Counted from the first letter of the stretch, positions 36,824-46,790 are shown. The stretch is 64,000 nt of DNA from Pseudomonas guariconensis (GCF_024127895.1 NZ_JAMYBK010000019.1:1-64000), one strand, 5' to 3'. The notes: generated by a model not told the origin, from the sequence alone. Translations and numbers: made by a program.

Positions 36824-39330
36824 TCACCCTTCCCGCAACACCGCCAGTGGGCTGGCATTCAATGCCCGTCGCGTCCCGAGCACCCCGGCGGCACCCACCA
36901 GCACGGCTCCCGCCACCGGCAGCACCAGCAACCAGGGGTGCGGCGTCCAGGCCAGGTCGAAGGCATGGCGATACAGGACCAGGGTGATCAGCTCGCACCC
37001 CACCGCCGCCAGCACGCCACTCACCGCACCCAGCAGCCCGAACTCGATCCGCCGTGCCTTGACCAGCAGCGGCCGTGCAGCGCCCAGGGCACGCAGCAGG
37101 GCGCCTTGGCGCAGGCGTTCGTCGAGGGTTGCCTGGAGTCCTGCGAACAGCACCGCCAAGCCCGCCGCCAGCACGAACAACAGCACATACTCCACCGCCA
37201 CGGTCACCTGGGCCAGGATGCTGCGCAACTGGGCCAGCAGCGCATCGACCTGGAGGATGGTCGCTGCCGGAAACGCGCGTGACAGGGCGACCACTTCCTG
37301 GTCATGGCCCGGCGCCAGGTAGAAGCTGGTCAGGTAGGTGGCTGGCAGCCCTTGCAGGGTGCCGGGCTGGAAGATCATGTAGAAGTTGGGCTGGAAGCTG
37401 TCCCAGTGCACCGTGCGCAAGCTGCTGACCCGGGCCTGGCGCTGCTGGCCACCGATGTCGAAGGTGAGCAGGTCGCCCAGCTCGAGCTTCAGGCTCTGGG
37501 CAAGCTCCGCTTCCACCGACACACCGGGCACGCCGTCAGCGGGTGGCGGTGCGTCCCACCAGCGCCCAGCGCTCAGGGCGTTGCCCTGGGGCAGGTCGGC
37601 CGCCCAGGTCAGGCTCAGGTCGCGTTGCACGGCGCGTTCGCCGGTGGACTCCTTGCTGACCAGTTGCCGCACCGGCTGCTCGTTGATATGGGTCAGGCGC
37701 CCGGGGATCACCGGGTACAGCGGTGCTGACGTGGCATTGACCGCCTGCAACTGGCGGGCGAAGGGCTCGCGGTCGTCGGGCAGGATGTTCAGGGCGAAAT
37801 GGTTGGGCGCGTCCTTGGGCAACTGGGCCTGCCAGGTATCGAGCAGTTCGGCACGCAGCAGTGCCACCAGGCCCATGGCCAGCAGGATCAGGCCGAAGGC
37901 CAGGGCCTGGCCGGCAGCGGCCAGCGGATGGCGCAGCAGTTGCCCCAAGCCCAGGCGCCAGGCCAGCGGTGCACCGGCCAGCAAACGCCGCAGGCTGCGC
38001 AGGCCGAGCAGGAGCAGGCCGCCCAGCAGCAGGGCAGCGAGTAGCCCACCACCGAGCAGGGCGAAGGTCAGCAACAGGTCCAGGCTCAGCCGCCACATGA
38101 TCAGGCCCAGGGCCAGCAGGGCGGCGCCGTAGACCAGCCAGCCACTGGGTGGCAGCGGCAGCAGGTCGCGGCGCAGGACCCGCAACGGCGGCACGCGCCC
38201 GAGGGCGGCCAAGGGCGGCAGGGCGAATCCGGCGAGGGCCACCAGCCCGGTGCCGATGCCGGCGAGCGCGGGCGCGATGCCGCCAGGTGGCACCACGCTC
38301 GGCATCAGCCCCTGCAACAAGCGGAACAGGCCCAGTTGCGCCAGCCAGCCGAGCAGGGCGCCGGCCAGTGCCGCCGCCAGGCCGAGCACTGCCAGTTGCA
38401 GGCAATACAGGCCCAGCGCCTGGTGTCGCGACAGCCCCAGGCAACGCAGCAGGGCGCTGGCGTCCAGGCGGCGGCTGGCATAGCGGCTGGCCGACAGGGC
38501 CACGGCCACGCCGGCCAGCAGCACCGCCACCAGGCTGGCCATGTTCAGGTAGCGTTCGGCCTTGCCCAGCGCGCCGCCGATCTGCCGATTGCCGTCGCGC
38601 GTGTCGAGCAGGCGCTGATGCGCCGCCAGGCCCTTGGCCACCGCCTGGCGATACCGCGCCAGGGCCTCGGGCTCGCCACGCCAGAGGTCGCGGTAGGTGA
38701 CCCGGCTGCCAGGCTGGATCACACCCGTGGCGTCCAGGTCGGCGAGGTTCATCAATACCCGTGGGGTCAGGCTATAGAAATTGCCGGCGCGGTCCGGTTC
38801 GTAGGTCAGCACCCGGCTCATGCGCAGGGTCTTCATGCCCACGTCGATGCTGTCGCCGATCGACAGCCCCAGGGCCGCCAGCAGGCGTGGTTCGACCCAG
38901 GCCTCGCCCGGCGCCGGGCCACCGCCCGGGGACTCCTCTGCGTAGGGGGCCGCGGCGCTGCGCAGTTGGCCACGCAAGGGGTAGCTGGCGTCGGCCGCCT
39001 TGATGCTCGACAACTGGATCCCCGCCTGTGCGCCCACCACGCTGGTGAACTCGACCACCCGGGCGTGGCGCAGGCCAGCGGCCGTGCCGGCGGCGACCTG
39101 CGCCTCACTGGCCGGCGAGCTGCCCCGCAGCACCAGGTCGGCCCCGAGGAACTCGCCGGCGCGCAGTTGCATGGCGTCGTTCAGGCGCGCGCCGAAATAG
39201 CCGATGGCGGTGCTGGCGGCCACTGCCACCAGCAGGGCGAAGAACAGCACCCGCACCTCGCTGGCGCGGGCATCGCGCAGCAACTGGCGCAGGGCCAGGC
39301 TGCACAGGCGGGAGAAGGGCAGGCGGCTCA

Positions 39331-39331
<1 letters not shown>
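36824..39331 (-). CDS. ABC transporter permease, YbbP-like (FtsX family)
   Basis: An 835-residue membrane protein with one N-terminal helix, a large periplasmic domain, two FtsX-type four-helix blocks and a second periplasmic domain, as in E. coli YbbP. The C-terminal block reads LLVLPVAGAVLVGAAGVLG before the conserved ASPLAVLREG end. Its start codon shares a base with the stop of the ATPase gene upstream (both at 39331), so the two are translationally coupled. The pair resembles MacB/LolCDE-type mechanotransmission ABC systems. The substrate is not known; a role linked to lipid or lysophospholipid export is a guess based on the divergent tesA. Confidence 0.88.
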
Positions 39332-40014
<683 letters not shown>

Positions 40015-40024
40015 GGAGAATCCA

Positions 40025-40630
40025 ATGCGAGTGTGGTGGTTGAGTGCCGGTCTGGCCCTGTTTTGCCTGGCCCAGGGCGCGGCGGCGGGAACGCTGCTGG
40101 TCGTCGGCGATAGTATCAGCGCCGGTTTTGGCCTGGATAGCCGCCAGGGGTGGGTTGCCCTGTTGCAGCAGCGCCTGGAGGAGGAGGGTTACGACGACCA
40201 GGTGGTCAATGCCTCGATCAGCGGCGACACCAGTGCAGGCGGCCAGGAGCGGCTGCCGGCGCTGCTTGCCGAGCACAAGCCGAGCCTGGTGGTGCTGGAG
40301 TTGGGGGGCAACGATGGCCTGCGCGGGCAGCCGCCCGAGCAATTGCAACAAAATCTTGCCTCGATGATCGATCGCTCCCGCGACGCGGGGGCGAAGGTGG
40401 TGTTGCTGGGAATGCGCCTGCCCCCCAACTACGGGGTGCGCTACACCACGGCCTTCGCCCAGGTCTATGAGCAACTGGCAGCACAGAAGCAGGTGCCGCT
40501 GGTGCCGTTTTTCCTCGAGGGCGTCGGTGGGGTGGCGCAGATGATGCAGGCCGACGGCATCCATCCGGCCCAGGGGGCGCAGCAGCGCCTGCTGGAAAAT
40601 GCCTGGCCGGCGATAAAACCCTTGCTGTGA
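40025..40630 (+). CDS. tesA: Multifunctional esterase/thioesterase/lysophospholipase TesA
   Basis: A 201-residue periplasmic SGNH hydrolase. The signal peptide is residues 1-21 (WWLSAGLALFCLAQGAAA). The four blocks are present: GDSIS with the nucleophile serine, a glycine block (SISGDTSAGG), GGND, and DGIHP with the catalytic Asp and His. I chose the ATG at 40025; an in-frame ATG at 40016 would add three residues. TesA hydrolyses acyl-CoA, lysophospholipid and arylester substrates in vitro. It is divergent from ybbA. Confidence 0.92.
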   Translation: MRVWWLSAGLALFCLAQGAAAGTLLVVGDSISAGFGLDSRQGWVALLQQRLEEEGYDDQVVNASISGDTSAGGQERLPALLAEHKPSLVVLELGGNDGLRGQPPEQLQQNLASMIDRSRDAGAKVVLLGMRLPPNYGVRYTTAFAQVYEQLAAQKQVPLVPFFLEGVGGVAQMMQADGIHPAQGAQQRLLENAWPAIKPLL

Positions 40631-40688
40631 CGCTTTTATCGGGACGGGCTTTCGGCTAATGTTGCGCCCCCCGTTCCGAGAGCCCCCG

Positions 40689-40970
40689 ATGCCGCGCCCC
40701 GCCTGGTCCTTGTATGCCTATCAACTGATCGAGCCCGATGAGCAGCTCGACCTGTTCGCCTGCCAGGAGGTTCGCGTTCACCTGGTGGCCCGCCAGCTCG
40801 AGCTTGGCGCGCCCGCCGACCGCACCCTGTGCGGCGGCCTGCTGCCGGCCCAGCCGCGCTGGTCGATGGTCGAGCGCAGCATCTACCGCGATGGCCGCCT
40901 GTGCCCGCTGTGCCGGGCGATCCTCGACGCCCAGCGGCGTGGCACGCGTCCGGTGTGGCCGGAACTCTGA
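40689..40970 (+). CDS. Small conserved-looking protein with CxxC motif
   Basis: A 93-residue protein; the ATG at 40689 opens MPRPAWSLYAYQLIE. Four cysteines are present (FACQE, TLCGG and CPLC near residue 76), and the CPLC pair could hold a metal together with the others. No membrane segment or enzymatic motif is visible. It lies between tesA and an L,D-transpeptidase gene in the same direction. I do not recognise its function. Confidence 0.7.
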   Translation: MPRPAWSLYAYQLIEPDEQLDLFACQEVRVHLVARQLELGAPADRTLCGGLLPAQPRWSMVERSIYRDGRLCPLCRAILDAQRRGTRPVWPEL

Positions 40971-41076
40971 GCGCCTTTCATCATCTGAAACGCTTGCCCA
41001 TGGTCGATGCCTCCCGCTTGTATCGGGGTGGGTGTACAATCGACCCTCTTGACCCATCTTTCGAAGGATTTACCGG

Positions 41077-42054
41077 ATGTTGCCGCGCCTTCCCGCCGTC
41101 ACCCGTAGCCTGTCCCTGGCCGCCCTGCTGGTAGCGGGCCCTGCCGTTGCGCTGGAACTGCCGTTGCCACCACCCGGTGAGGACATCGTCGGCCAGGTCC
41201 AGGTGATCAAGGCCAAGTACGAGGACACCTTCGCCGACATCGGCACCGCCAATGACCTCGGCTACCTGGAGATGATCGCCGCCAACCCGGGCATCGACCC
41301 GTGGCTGCCGGGCGCCGGCAGCGAGATCATCCTGCCGACCCGCTACATCCTGCCGCCGGGCCCGCGCGAGGGGATCGTCATCAACCTGGCCGAGTACCGC
41401 ATGTACTACTACCCGAAAGGGCAGAACGTGGTGCACACCTACCCGTTGGGCATCGGTCGCGAAGGCTGGGGTTCGCCGATCGCCAACACCAGGATCACCG
41501 CCAAGACACCGAACCCGACCTGGACGCCGCCGGCCTCGATCCGCGCCGAGCATGCCGCCGATGGCGACATCCTGCCGGCCGTGGTGCCCGCAGGGCCCGA
41601 CAACCCGCTGGGGCCGTTCAAGTTCACCCTGGGCGTGCCGGGCTACCTGATCCACGGTTCGAACAAGAAGTTCGGCATTGGCATGCGCACCAGCCACGGC
41701 TGCTTCCGCATGTTCAACAACAATGTGCTGGAGTTGTCGAAAATGGTGCCGGTGGGGACATCGGTACGCATCATCAACGAGCCCTACAAGTTCGGTATCA
41801 GTGGTGGCAAGGTCTACCTGGAAGCCCACACGCCGTTGGACGACCATGGCGATCCGTCGGTGGTGGACAAGCACACCGCGGTCATCAATGCCCTGCTCAA
41901 GCGCGAGGACCTGGCCAACAACCTGCGCATGAACTGGGACATGGTGCGCGATGTGGTGGCCGCTGAAGACGGCATGCCGGTGGAAATCGCCGTGCCGGTC
42001 AATGCCGACGTTAGCGCGCCGATGGTGTCGAGCATTCCGCCTGAGTTGCAGTAA
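41077..42054 (+). CDS. L,D-transpeptidase (YkuD domain, ErfK/YbiS type)
   Basis: A 325-residue periplasmic enzyme. The signal peptide is about residues 1-25 (LSLAALLVAGPAVA). A LysM-like region (about 38-88) is followed by the YkuD domain with IHGSN and the active site SHGCFRM, catalytic Cys209. The ErfK/YbiS/YcfS branch attaches the C-terminal lysine of Braun-type lipoprotein to meso-diaminopimelate in peptidoglycan. The gene converges on oprI, which encodes just such a lipoprotein ending in Lys, so OprI anchoring is the likely job (inference from family and neighbour). Confidence 0.92.
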   Translation: MLPRLPAVTRSLSLAALLVAGPAVALELPLPPPGEDIVGQVQVIKAKYEDTFADIGTANDLGYLEMIAANPGIDPWLPGAGSEIILPTRYILPPGPREGIVINLAEYRMYYYPKGQNVVHTYPLGIGREGWGSPIANTRITAKTPNPTWTPPASIRAEHAADGDILPAVVPAGPDNPLGPFKFTLGVPGYLIHGSNKKFGIGMRTSHGCFRMFNNNVLELSKMVPVGTSVRIINEPYKFGISGGKVYLEAHTPLDDHGDPSVVDKHTAVINALLKREDLANNLRMNWDMVRDVVAAEDGMPVEIAVPVNADVSAPMVSSIPPELQ

Positions 42055-42103
42055 GCACGCTCAAGGTGTTTTGAACTAACACGCCATCGAGCTTTGCAGC
42101 CTC

Positions 42104-42187
42104 TCGCGGCACAAGGCCGCTCCCACAGGTGCAGCGCTGACTTACAGAACAGTGCCGTACCTGTGGGAGCGGCCTTGTCGCGAAAGG
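42104..42187. repeat. REP-like palindrome pair (second type)
   Basis: CTCGCGGCACAAGGCCGCTC and CCCACAGG face ACCTGTGGGAGCGGCC and TTGTCGCGAAAGG. The core CGCGACAAGGCCGCTCCCACA differs from the GCCGGCAAGCCGGC type seen elsewhere in the window. Confidence 0.75.
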
Positions 42188-42235
42188 AGCACGTAGCGGC
42201 CCCAGCAGTTTCTTGCCGGTCGCTTTTGCCGCGGC

Positions 42236-42268
42236 AATAAAAAAGCCGACCCACTAGTGGGTCGGCTC
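42236..42268 (-). terminator. Rho-independent terminator of oprI
   Basis: On the minus strand a long palindrome AGCCGACCCACTAGTGGGTC GGCT is followed by TTTTTTATT. It lies 22 bases beyond the oprI stop codon. Confidence 0.9.
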
Positions 42269-42289
42269 CATAACAATCCGTGAGGATTA

Positions 42290-42541
42290 TTACTTGCGGC
42301 TGGCTTTGTCCAGCATGCGCAGAGCGCGCTCATTGGCTTCGTCAGCGGTTTGCTGAGCTTTCTGAGCGGCAGCCAGAGCGTCGTCAGCCTTACGGTAGGC
42401 TTCGTCAGCACGGGCTTGGGCGCGAGCTGCTGCGTCTTCGGTAGCAGTCAGGCGAGCTTCGGTTTCTTTGGATACGCTGCTGCAACCGGTAGCCAGAACT
42501 GCGGCCAGAGCCAGAGCAGAGAATTTCAGAACGTTGTTCAT
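42290..42541 (-). CDS. oprI: Major outer-membrane lipoprotein I (OprI, Lpp-like)
   Basis: An 83-residue lipoprotein of the Braun type. The lipobox is LATGC with the lipidated Cys at residue 20. The mature part is a continuous alanine-rich heptad coiled coil ending in MLDKASRK, whose C-terminal lysine is the attachment point to peptidoglycan. It follows AGGGG ahead of the ATG at 42541. It has its own promoter and a strong terminator, as expected for one of the most abundant proteins of Pseudomonas. The convergent neighbour encodes an L,D-transpeptidase that probably carries out the attachment. Confidence 0.97.
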   Translation of the reverse strand: MNNVLKFSALALAAVLATGCSSVSKETEARLTATEDAAARAQARADEAYRKADDALAAAQKAQQTADEANERALRMLDKASRK

Positions 42542-43046
42542 CGTGTTCCCCTTCAAGGACTTTCTATTAAATAGCCATCTCTCGGAAAAGAGAAACTGGC
42601 CGGCGTACATAGTACCCATTACTTGTAGTAAGTAAACTGACTGAGCGCAAGAACTGCAAAAAAAATGTTGCCAGCCCTGGCAAGCGACATGGGTTGTAGG
42701 GCATTTTTGAAACTCGTGCAGAGGGTTTCGCAAGCGATTGTAGAACAGGAACTTTTTGTTGAACTAAAGGTGACTTTAACGGTCGGCTGGCGTCATAGCC
42801 CTGGAACATCCGGCGGCTGTTCCGAGTGCCCGGCACAGGGGGGCAAGGTGGGGCTTGCGTATTTTTACCGGCGGGCACCTTGAGCAATCCCGCTTGTGGC
42901 GCCTACTATTTGTAGGGTGCCGCGCCGCAGAACGAACCAGATCGCCCTGCGGTCCAATCGGGCACCGGGTGGCGTAGAGGTTCCTCCGCCGGATAAAATC
43001 ATCGGTCAAGGTAAGGGTCTGCCGAGAAGACCTGCGAGGAGTAGTG
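42542..43046. other. Divergent intergenic region between oprI and GNAT gene
   Basis: About 500 bases with the oprI promoter and 5' untranslated region (AT-rich) on the left. An inverted repeat GGAACA/TGTTCC lies at about 42802-42822. No convincing gene is seen; a 72-codon frame at 42665-42883 lacks a ribosome site and typical codon bias. Confidence 0.5.
42609..42636 (-). promoter_or_regulatory. Candidate sigma-70 promoter of oprI
   Basis: On the minus strand TTTACT and TACTAT are separated by 16 bases, leaving a 5' leader of about 60 bases. Other AT-rich combinations nearby are possible. Confidence 0.45.
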
Positions 43047-43328
43047 ATGAGCGAAGCGCTGACCATCCATCATGACCAGGCCGGTCATCAGTTCGAGACC
43101 AACGTGGACGGTCATCGTGCCTACCTGACGTACATGGACCTGGGTAAACAGACGCTGGACATCTACCGCACCTTCGTGCCCAATGCCCTGCGTGGCCGCG
43201 GCATTGCCGCCGCCCTGACCGAACGGGCCCTGGAGTATGCCGAGCAGATGGGGTACACGGTCATTCCCTCGTGCTCCTATGTCGAACGCTACATGGAGCG
43301 CCAGCAGCGCCAGTCGAGCAAGGTCTGA
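43047..43328 (+). CDS. Small GNAT-type N-acetyltransferase (YjdJ-like)
   Basis: A 93-residue protein. AGGAG lies eight bases before the ATG at 43047. The short acetyl-CoA-binding segment reads VPNALRGRGIAAALTERALE (about residues 46-65), and the C-terminus has PSCSYVERYM, typical of the small YjdJ/NATD1-like acetyltransferases. The acceptor substrate is unknown. It converges on aroF with a shared terminator between. Confidence 0.88.
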   Translation: MSEALTIHHDQAGHQFETNVDGHRAYLTYMDLGKQTLDIYRTFVPNALRGRGIAAALTERALEYAEQMGYTVIPSCSYVERYMERQQRQSSKV

Positions 43329-43352
43329 TTTCTGGCGAGCGATCGCCGCACA

Positions 43353-43383
43353 CGAAAACGCCGGGCAATGCCCGGCGTTTTCG
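43353..43383. terminator. Bidirectional terminator between GNAT gene and aroF
   Basis: A 14-base-pair stem CGAAAACGCCGGGC / GCCCGGCGTTTTCG with an AAT loop. The A- and T-rich ends serve both converging genes. Confidence 0.9.
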
Positions 43384-43398
43384 TGCCTGCCCTGGCCC

Positions 43399-44475
43399 TC
43401 AGCCGCGCTGGCGCTGGGGCAGGACATCCTTGAGCTTGGCGCGCATGCTGCGCAGGGCCTTCTCGGTGGCGCTCCAGTCGATGCAGGCATCGGTGACGGA
43501 CACGCCGTACTGCAGGTCGTCCAAGTTCTTCGGAATGGCCTGGCAGCCCCAGTTCAGGTGGCTTTCGACCATCAGGCCGATGATCGACTGGTTGCCCTCG
43601 AGGATCTGGTTGGCCACGTTCTCCATGACCAGCGGCTGCAGGGCCGGATCCTTGTTGGAATTGGCGTGGCTGCAATCGACCATGATGTTGGCCTTGATCT
43701 TGGCCTTGGCCAGGTCCTGCTCGCACAGGGCGACGCTGACCGAGTCGTAGTTCGGCTTGCCGTTGCCGCCGCGCAGCACCACGTGACCGTAGGCGTTGCC
43801 CTTGGTGGTGACGATGGACACGCCGCCTTCCTGGTTGATGCCGAGGAAGCGGTGGGGCTTGGAGACCGACTGCAGGGCATTGATGGCGACGGTCAGGCCA
43901 CCGTCGGTGCCGTTCTTGAAGCCCACCGCCGAGGACAGGCCGGAAGCCATTTCCCGGTGGGTCTGGGATTCGGTGGTACGGGCGCCGATGGCCGACCAAC
44001 TGATCAGGTCCTGCAGGTATTGCGGGGAGATCGGGTCGAGCGCCTCGGTGGCGGTCGGCAGGCCCATCTCGGCCAGGTCCAGCAGCAGCTTGCGGCCGAT
44101 GTGCAGGCCATCCTGGATTTTGAACGAGTCGTCCAGGTATGGGTCGTTGATCAGGCCTTTCCAGCCGACGGTGGTGCGCGGCTTCTCGAAGTACACGCGC
44201 ATCACCAGGTACAGGGTGTCGGACACTTCTTCGGCCAGGGCCTTGAGGCGCTCGGCATATTCGTGGGCGGCCTTGATGTCGTGGATGGAGCAGGGGCCGA
44301 CCACGACGAACAGGCGATGGTCCTTGCCGTCGAGGATATTGCGCACCACTTCGCGGCCGGCAGTCACGGTCTGCAGGGCCTTGGCGCTCAGGGGGAGTTC
44401 CTTCTTGAGCTGATCGGGGGTGATCAAGGTCTCGTTGGAAGCAACGTTAAGGTCGTCGATCGGTAAATCAGCCAT
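43399..44475 (-). CDS. aroF: 3-deoxy-D-arabino-heptulosonate 7-phosphate (DAHP) synthase, class I
   Basis: A 358-residue enzyme that condenses phosphoenolpyruvate and erythrose 4-phosphate in the first step of the shikimate pathway. The start MADLPIDDL at 44475 gives the usual length of AroFGH enzymes. Characteristic segments are VVGPCSIHD (metal-binding Cys), MRVYFEKPRTTVGWKG, GARTTESQTHRE, VLRGGN and VDCSHANS. Which aromatic amino acid inhibits it cannot be read directly. A 167-base leader separates it from the PilZ-like gene upstream on the same strand. Confidence 0.95.
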   Translation of the reverse strand: MADLPIDDLNVASNETLITPDQLKKELPLSAKALQTVTAGREVVRNILDGKDHRLFVVVGPCSIHDIKAAHEYAERLKALAEEVSDTLYLVMRVYFEKPRTTVGWKGLINDPYLDDSFKIQDGLHIGRKLLLDLAEMGLPTATEALDPISPQYLQDLISWSAIGARTTESQTHREMASGLSSAVGFKNGTDGGLTVAINALQSVSKPHRFLGINQEGGVSIVTTKGNAYGHVVLRGGNGKPNYDSVSVALCEQDLAKAKIKANIMVDCSHANSNKDPALQPLVMENVANQILEGNQSIIGLMVESHLNWGCQAIPKNLDDLQYGVSVTDACIDWSATEKALRSMRAKLKDVLPQRQRG

Positions 44476-44642
44476 CGTGTTACTCGTCAGGTCACGGGTG
44501 CCGGCCGCCAGCAATCCCCGTGCGGCCCAGCAGCAAGATTGTTCGCAACGGGGAGCCGAACCTTAGCGCGTTACAGGGGGCTCGACAATGGGCTGGCCCC
44601 CGTCGGCGCGGGGTTTTTACCGGATGGCTGGTTTTTTCCGCC

Positions 44643-45068
44643 TCAGGTGGCGTGCAGGTTCGCCTCGGAGAAGGCTTCGGCGTGCAGGCCGACCCATTGT
44701 GCGGCCAACGCCTGGGCAGCATTGCTGTCGAGGTCGGGCTGCTGATGTTGCAGGCAGTAGTGGCGAATCTGGCAGACCTGCTCGCCCATGCGAGCGCCGA
44801 ACAGTGCCTGGGCATCGGTGAAGGCAATGCCCACCCGGTAGCCTTCGTCGAGTTTCTGACACCAGGCGATATAACCAGGATAGCGGGCCTCGCTGCCCAG
44901 GGAGGGAATTGCGACTTCCACCGCCATGCCGCGCCGGTAGGCGCGCAACTGCTTGCAAGCGATGCCGCCCAGGCCCAGTGTATGCAGGTGGCGGCGGAAC
45001 AGGCTGGGGAATGGACGCAGGGTCAATTCGACCGGAATGTCTTCGGGATGAGGCAGGTATCCACACAT
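44643..45068 (-). CDS. PilZ-like domain protein with degenerate c-di-GMP motif
   Basis: A 141-residue protein. GGAG precedes the ATG at 45068. The region RPFPSLFRRHLHTLGLGGIA followed by GMAVEVAIPSLG and GYIAWCQKLDEGYRVGIAFT has the beta-strand order of a PilZ domain. However, the RxxxR...(D/N)xSxxG binding signature is only partly kept: basic residues FRRH, but LGLGG in place of DxSxxG. A 45-residue helical tail follows. It may be a non-binding PilZ adaptor. The assignment is by pattern and moderately certain. Confidence 0.65.
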   Translation of the reverse strand: MCGYLPHPEDIPVELTLRPFPSLFRRHLHTLGLGGIACKQLRAYRRGMAVEVAIPSLGSEARYPGYIAWCQKLDEGYRVGIAFTDAQALFGARMGEQVCQIRHYCLQHQQPDLDSNAAQALAAQWVGLHAEAFSEANLHAT

Positions 45069-45195
45069 GGCCGACTCCGTGCCGGTTATTTGACCTTCTT
45101 CGCTCCAGTATAGTGAAAGATCGAAAACCGGCTGATTTACGTGTAAAAAAACCGGACGACGAGCATAGGTATTTTCGACAAGGGGCAGGGTGAGC

Positions 45196-46137
45196 ATGCG
45201 CAATGCACGGATCGGCATCATCGGCAGTGGTGCCATTGGCGGCTTCTATGGGGTGATGCTGGCACGCGCCGGCTTCGATGTGCATTTTCTGTTGCGCAGC
45301 GAGTATGCCGCCGTACGCGACCAGGGCCTGGTGGTGGAGAGTGCGGTGCACGGCCAGGTGCGGATGAAGGTGCAGGCTTATGCCGCGGCTGCCGACCTGC
45401 CACCGTGCGACTGGCTGCTGGTGGGCGCCAAGGCCACCAGCAATGCCGAACTGGCACCGCTGATCGTCCAGGCCGCGGCGCCGGGCGCCAAGGTGGTCTT
45501 GCTGCAGAACGGCCTGGGGGTGGAAGCGCAGTTGCGCCCGGACTTGCGCTCGGACATGCACCTGCTGGGCGGGTTGTGCTTCATTTGCGTCAATCGCCAG
45601 GCGCCTGGAGTGATTCGCCACCAGGCGCTGGGCGCGGTCAACCTGGGGTATCACAGCAGCCCGGCCGAGGACGCGGGGGCGGCCATTGTCGCCGAGGGCG
45701 CCGCTTTGTTCCAGGCGGCCGGTATCGACTCCCAGGCCATGGATGACCTCGACCTGGCGCGCTGGCAGAAACTGGTATGGAACGTACCCTACAACGGCCT
45801 TTCGGTGCTCCTGCAGGCCAGTACGACCCCACTGATGAGCGACCCGCACAGCCGTGAGCTGATCCAGGCGCTGATGGCCGAGGTGATGCAGGGCGCGCAG
45901 GCCTGTGGTCATGTGCTGGCGCAAGGGTATGCCGAGCACTTGTTGCGCATCACCGAGCAGATGCCCGACTACTGGCCGAGCATGTACCACGACCATGCCC
46001 TGGGGCGTGCGCTGGAGTTGCAGGCGATCTATGCCGAGCCGCTGGCCCGGGCGCGAGCGGCCGGATGCCAACTGCCGCGCATGGAGATGCTGTACCAGGC
46101 ACTGACCTTCCTCGACCGGCGCAATCGCCCGGCCTGA
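45196..46137 (+). CDS. 2-dehydropantoate 2-reductase family protein
   Basis: A 313-residue NADPH-dependent oxidoreductase. The Rossmann motif GSGAIGGFYG is at residues 10-19. The catalytic lysine is in ARWQKLVWNVPYN and the family end motif SMYHDHALGRALELQAI is present. I took the ATG at 45196 (AGGG five bases before); a GTG at 45190 is also possible. PanE makes pantoate for coenzyme A, but Pseudomonas carries several paralogues, so this copy could serve another ketoacid. It is divergent from the PilZ-like gene. Confidence 0.85.
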   Translation: MRNARIGIIGSGAIGGFYGVMLARAGFDVHFLLRSEYAAVRDQGLVVESAVHGQVRMKVQAYAAAADLPPCDWLLVGAKATSNAELAPLIVQAAAPGAKVVLLQNGLGVEAQLRPDLRSDMHLLGGLCFICVNRQAPGVIRHQALGAVNLGYHSSPAEDAGAAIVAEGAALFQAAGIDSQAMDDLDLARWQKLVWNVPYNGLSVLLQASTTPLMSDPHSRELIQALMAEVMQGAQACGHVLAQGYAEHLLRITEQMPDYWPSMYHDHALGRALELQAIYAEPLARARAAGCQLPRMEMLYQALTFLDRRNRPA

Positions 46138-46232
46138 AGGGCGCGGCGGCAGCGCGCCGGACGGCACGGCGGCCGTTCGCGGCGCTGCTAAGCTGAACCT
46201 TGCTCTGCCTTAGCGGCAGTCGAGGAGGTCGA

Positions 46233-46730
46233 ATGATCCATTCCATGCTGTATGCCACCGACCTCGGTGTATACGCGCCCTTCGTCATGCAACACGCCCT
46301 GGCCCTGGCGCGCACCTTCAATGCAGAGCTGTACGTGATTCACGCGGTGGAGCCCATGGGGCAGTTCGCCGAATCCTTGCTGCAGAGCTACCTCGACGAA
46401 CAGACCCTGGACGAACTGCACAGCCAGGGCGTCAACACGGTGCTGGCCAATATCGAGCAGCGGGTACTGGAGAACTTTCGCGACGAACTGGGCGAGGAGG
46501 CCGACCTGGCCGTGATCCGGGCGGTCAGGGTGCGCCAGGGCGACCCGGCTCAGGTCATTCTCGAGCAGGCCCAGCGCCTGAGTGTCGACCTGCTGATCTT
46601 CGGCAGCCACAGCCAGGGGGCGGGGGTGGACGTGCCGATCGGCCGTACCGCGGTGCGGCTGTTGCAGCTGTCGCCGGTGCCGGTCTACATGGTGCCGTTG
46701 GCCCAACATTTGGGGCGTAGGAAAGCGTGA
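46233..46730 (+). CDS. Universal stress protein family protein
   Basis: A 165-residue single-domain Usp. A near-perfect ribosome site (GAGGAGG) lies before the ATG at 46233. The opening MLYATDLG and the late segment DLLIFGSHSQGAGVDVPIG correspond to the nucleotide-binding positions of the family (G..G.........GS/T), with the final serine/threonine step altered. The UspA group typically responds to starvation and other stresses. It ends about 125 bases before cysB. Confidence 0.88.
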   Translation: MIHSMLYATDLGVYAPFVMQHALALARTFNAELYVIHAVEPMGQFAESLLQSYLDEQTLDELHSQGVNTVLANIEQRVLENFRDELGEEADLAVIRAVRVRQGDPAQVILEQAQRLSVDLLIFGSHSQGAGVDVPIGRTAVRLLQLSPVPVYMVPLAQHLGRRKA

Positions 46731-46768
46731 GGCTGGCAGTAAGTCATTTCCGGGCATGTAACAAAATA

Positions 46769-46790
46769 GTTCTAGATTTATTTCCAGAAC
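46769..46790. promoter_or_regulatory. Inverted repeat in the cysB promoter region
   Basis: GTTCT-N12-AGAAC lies 67-88 bases upstream of the cysB start within an AT-rich stretch that ends in TAATATAGTTATAT, a probable -10 region. LysR-type regulators usually repress themselves from such a site; autoregulation is inferred. Confidence 0.4.

Noticed and set aside
42665..42883. A 72-codon frame in the oprI-GNAT intergenic region
   Set aside because: No ribosome site, atypical codon use, and it overlaps the oprI upstream region. Not enough support.
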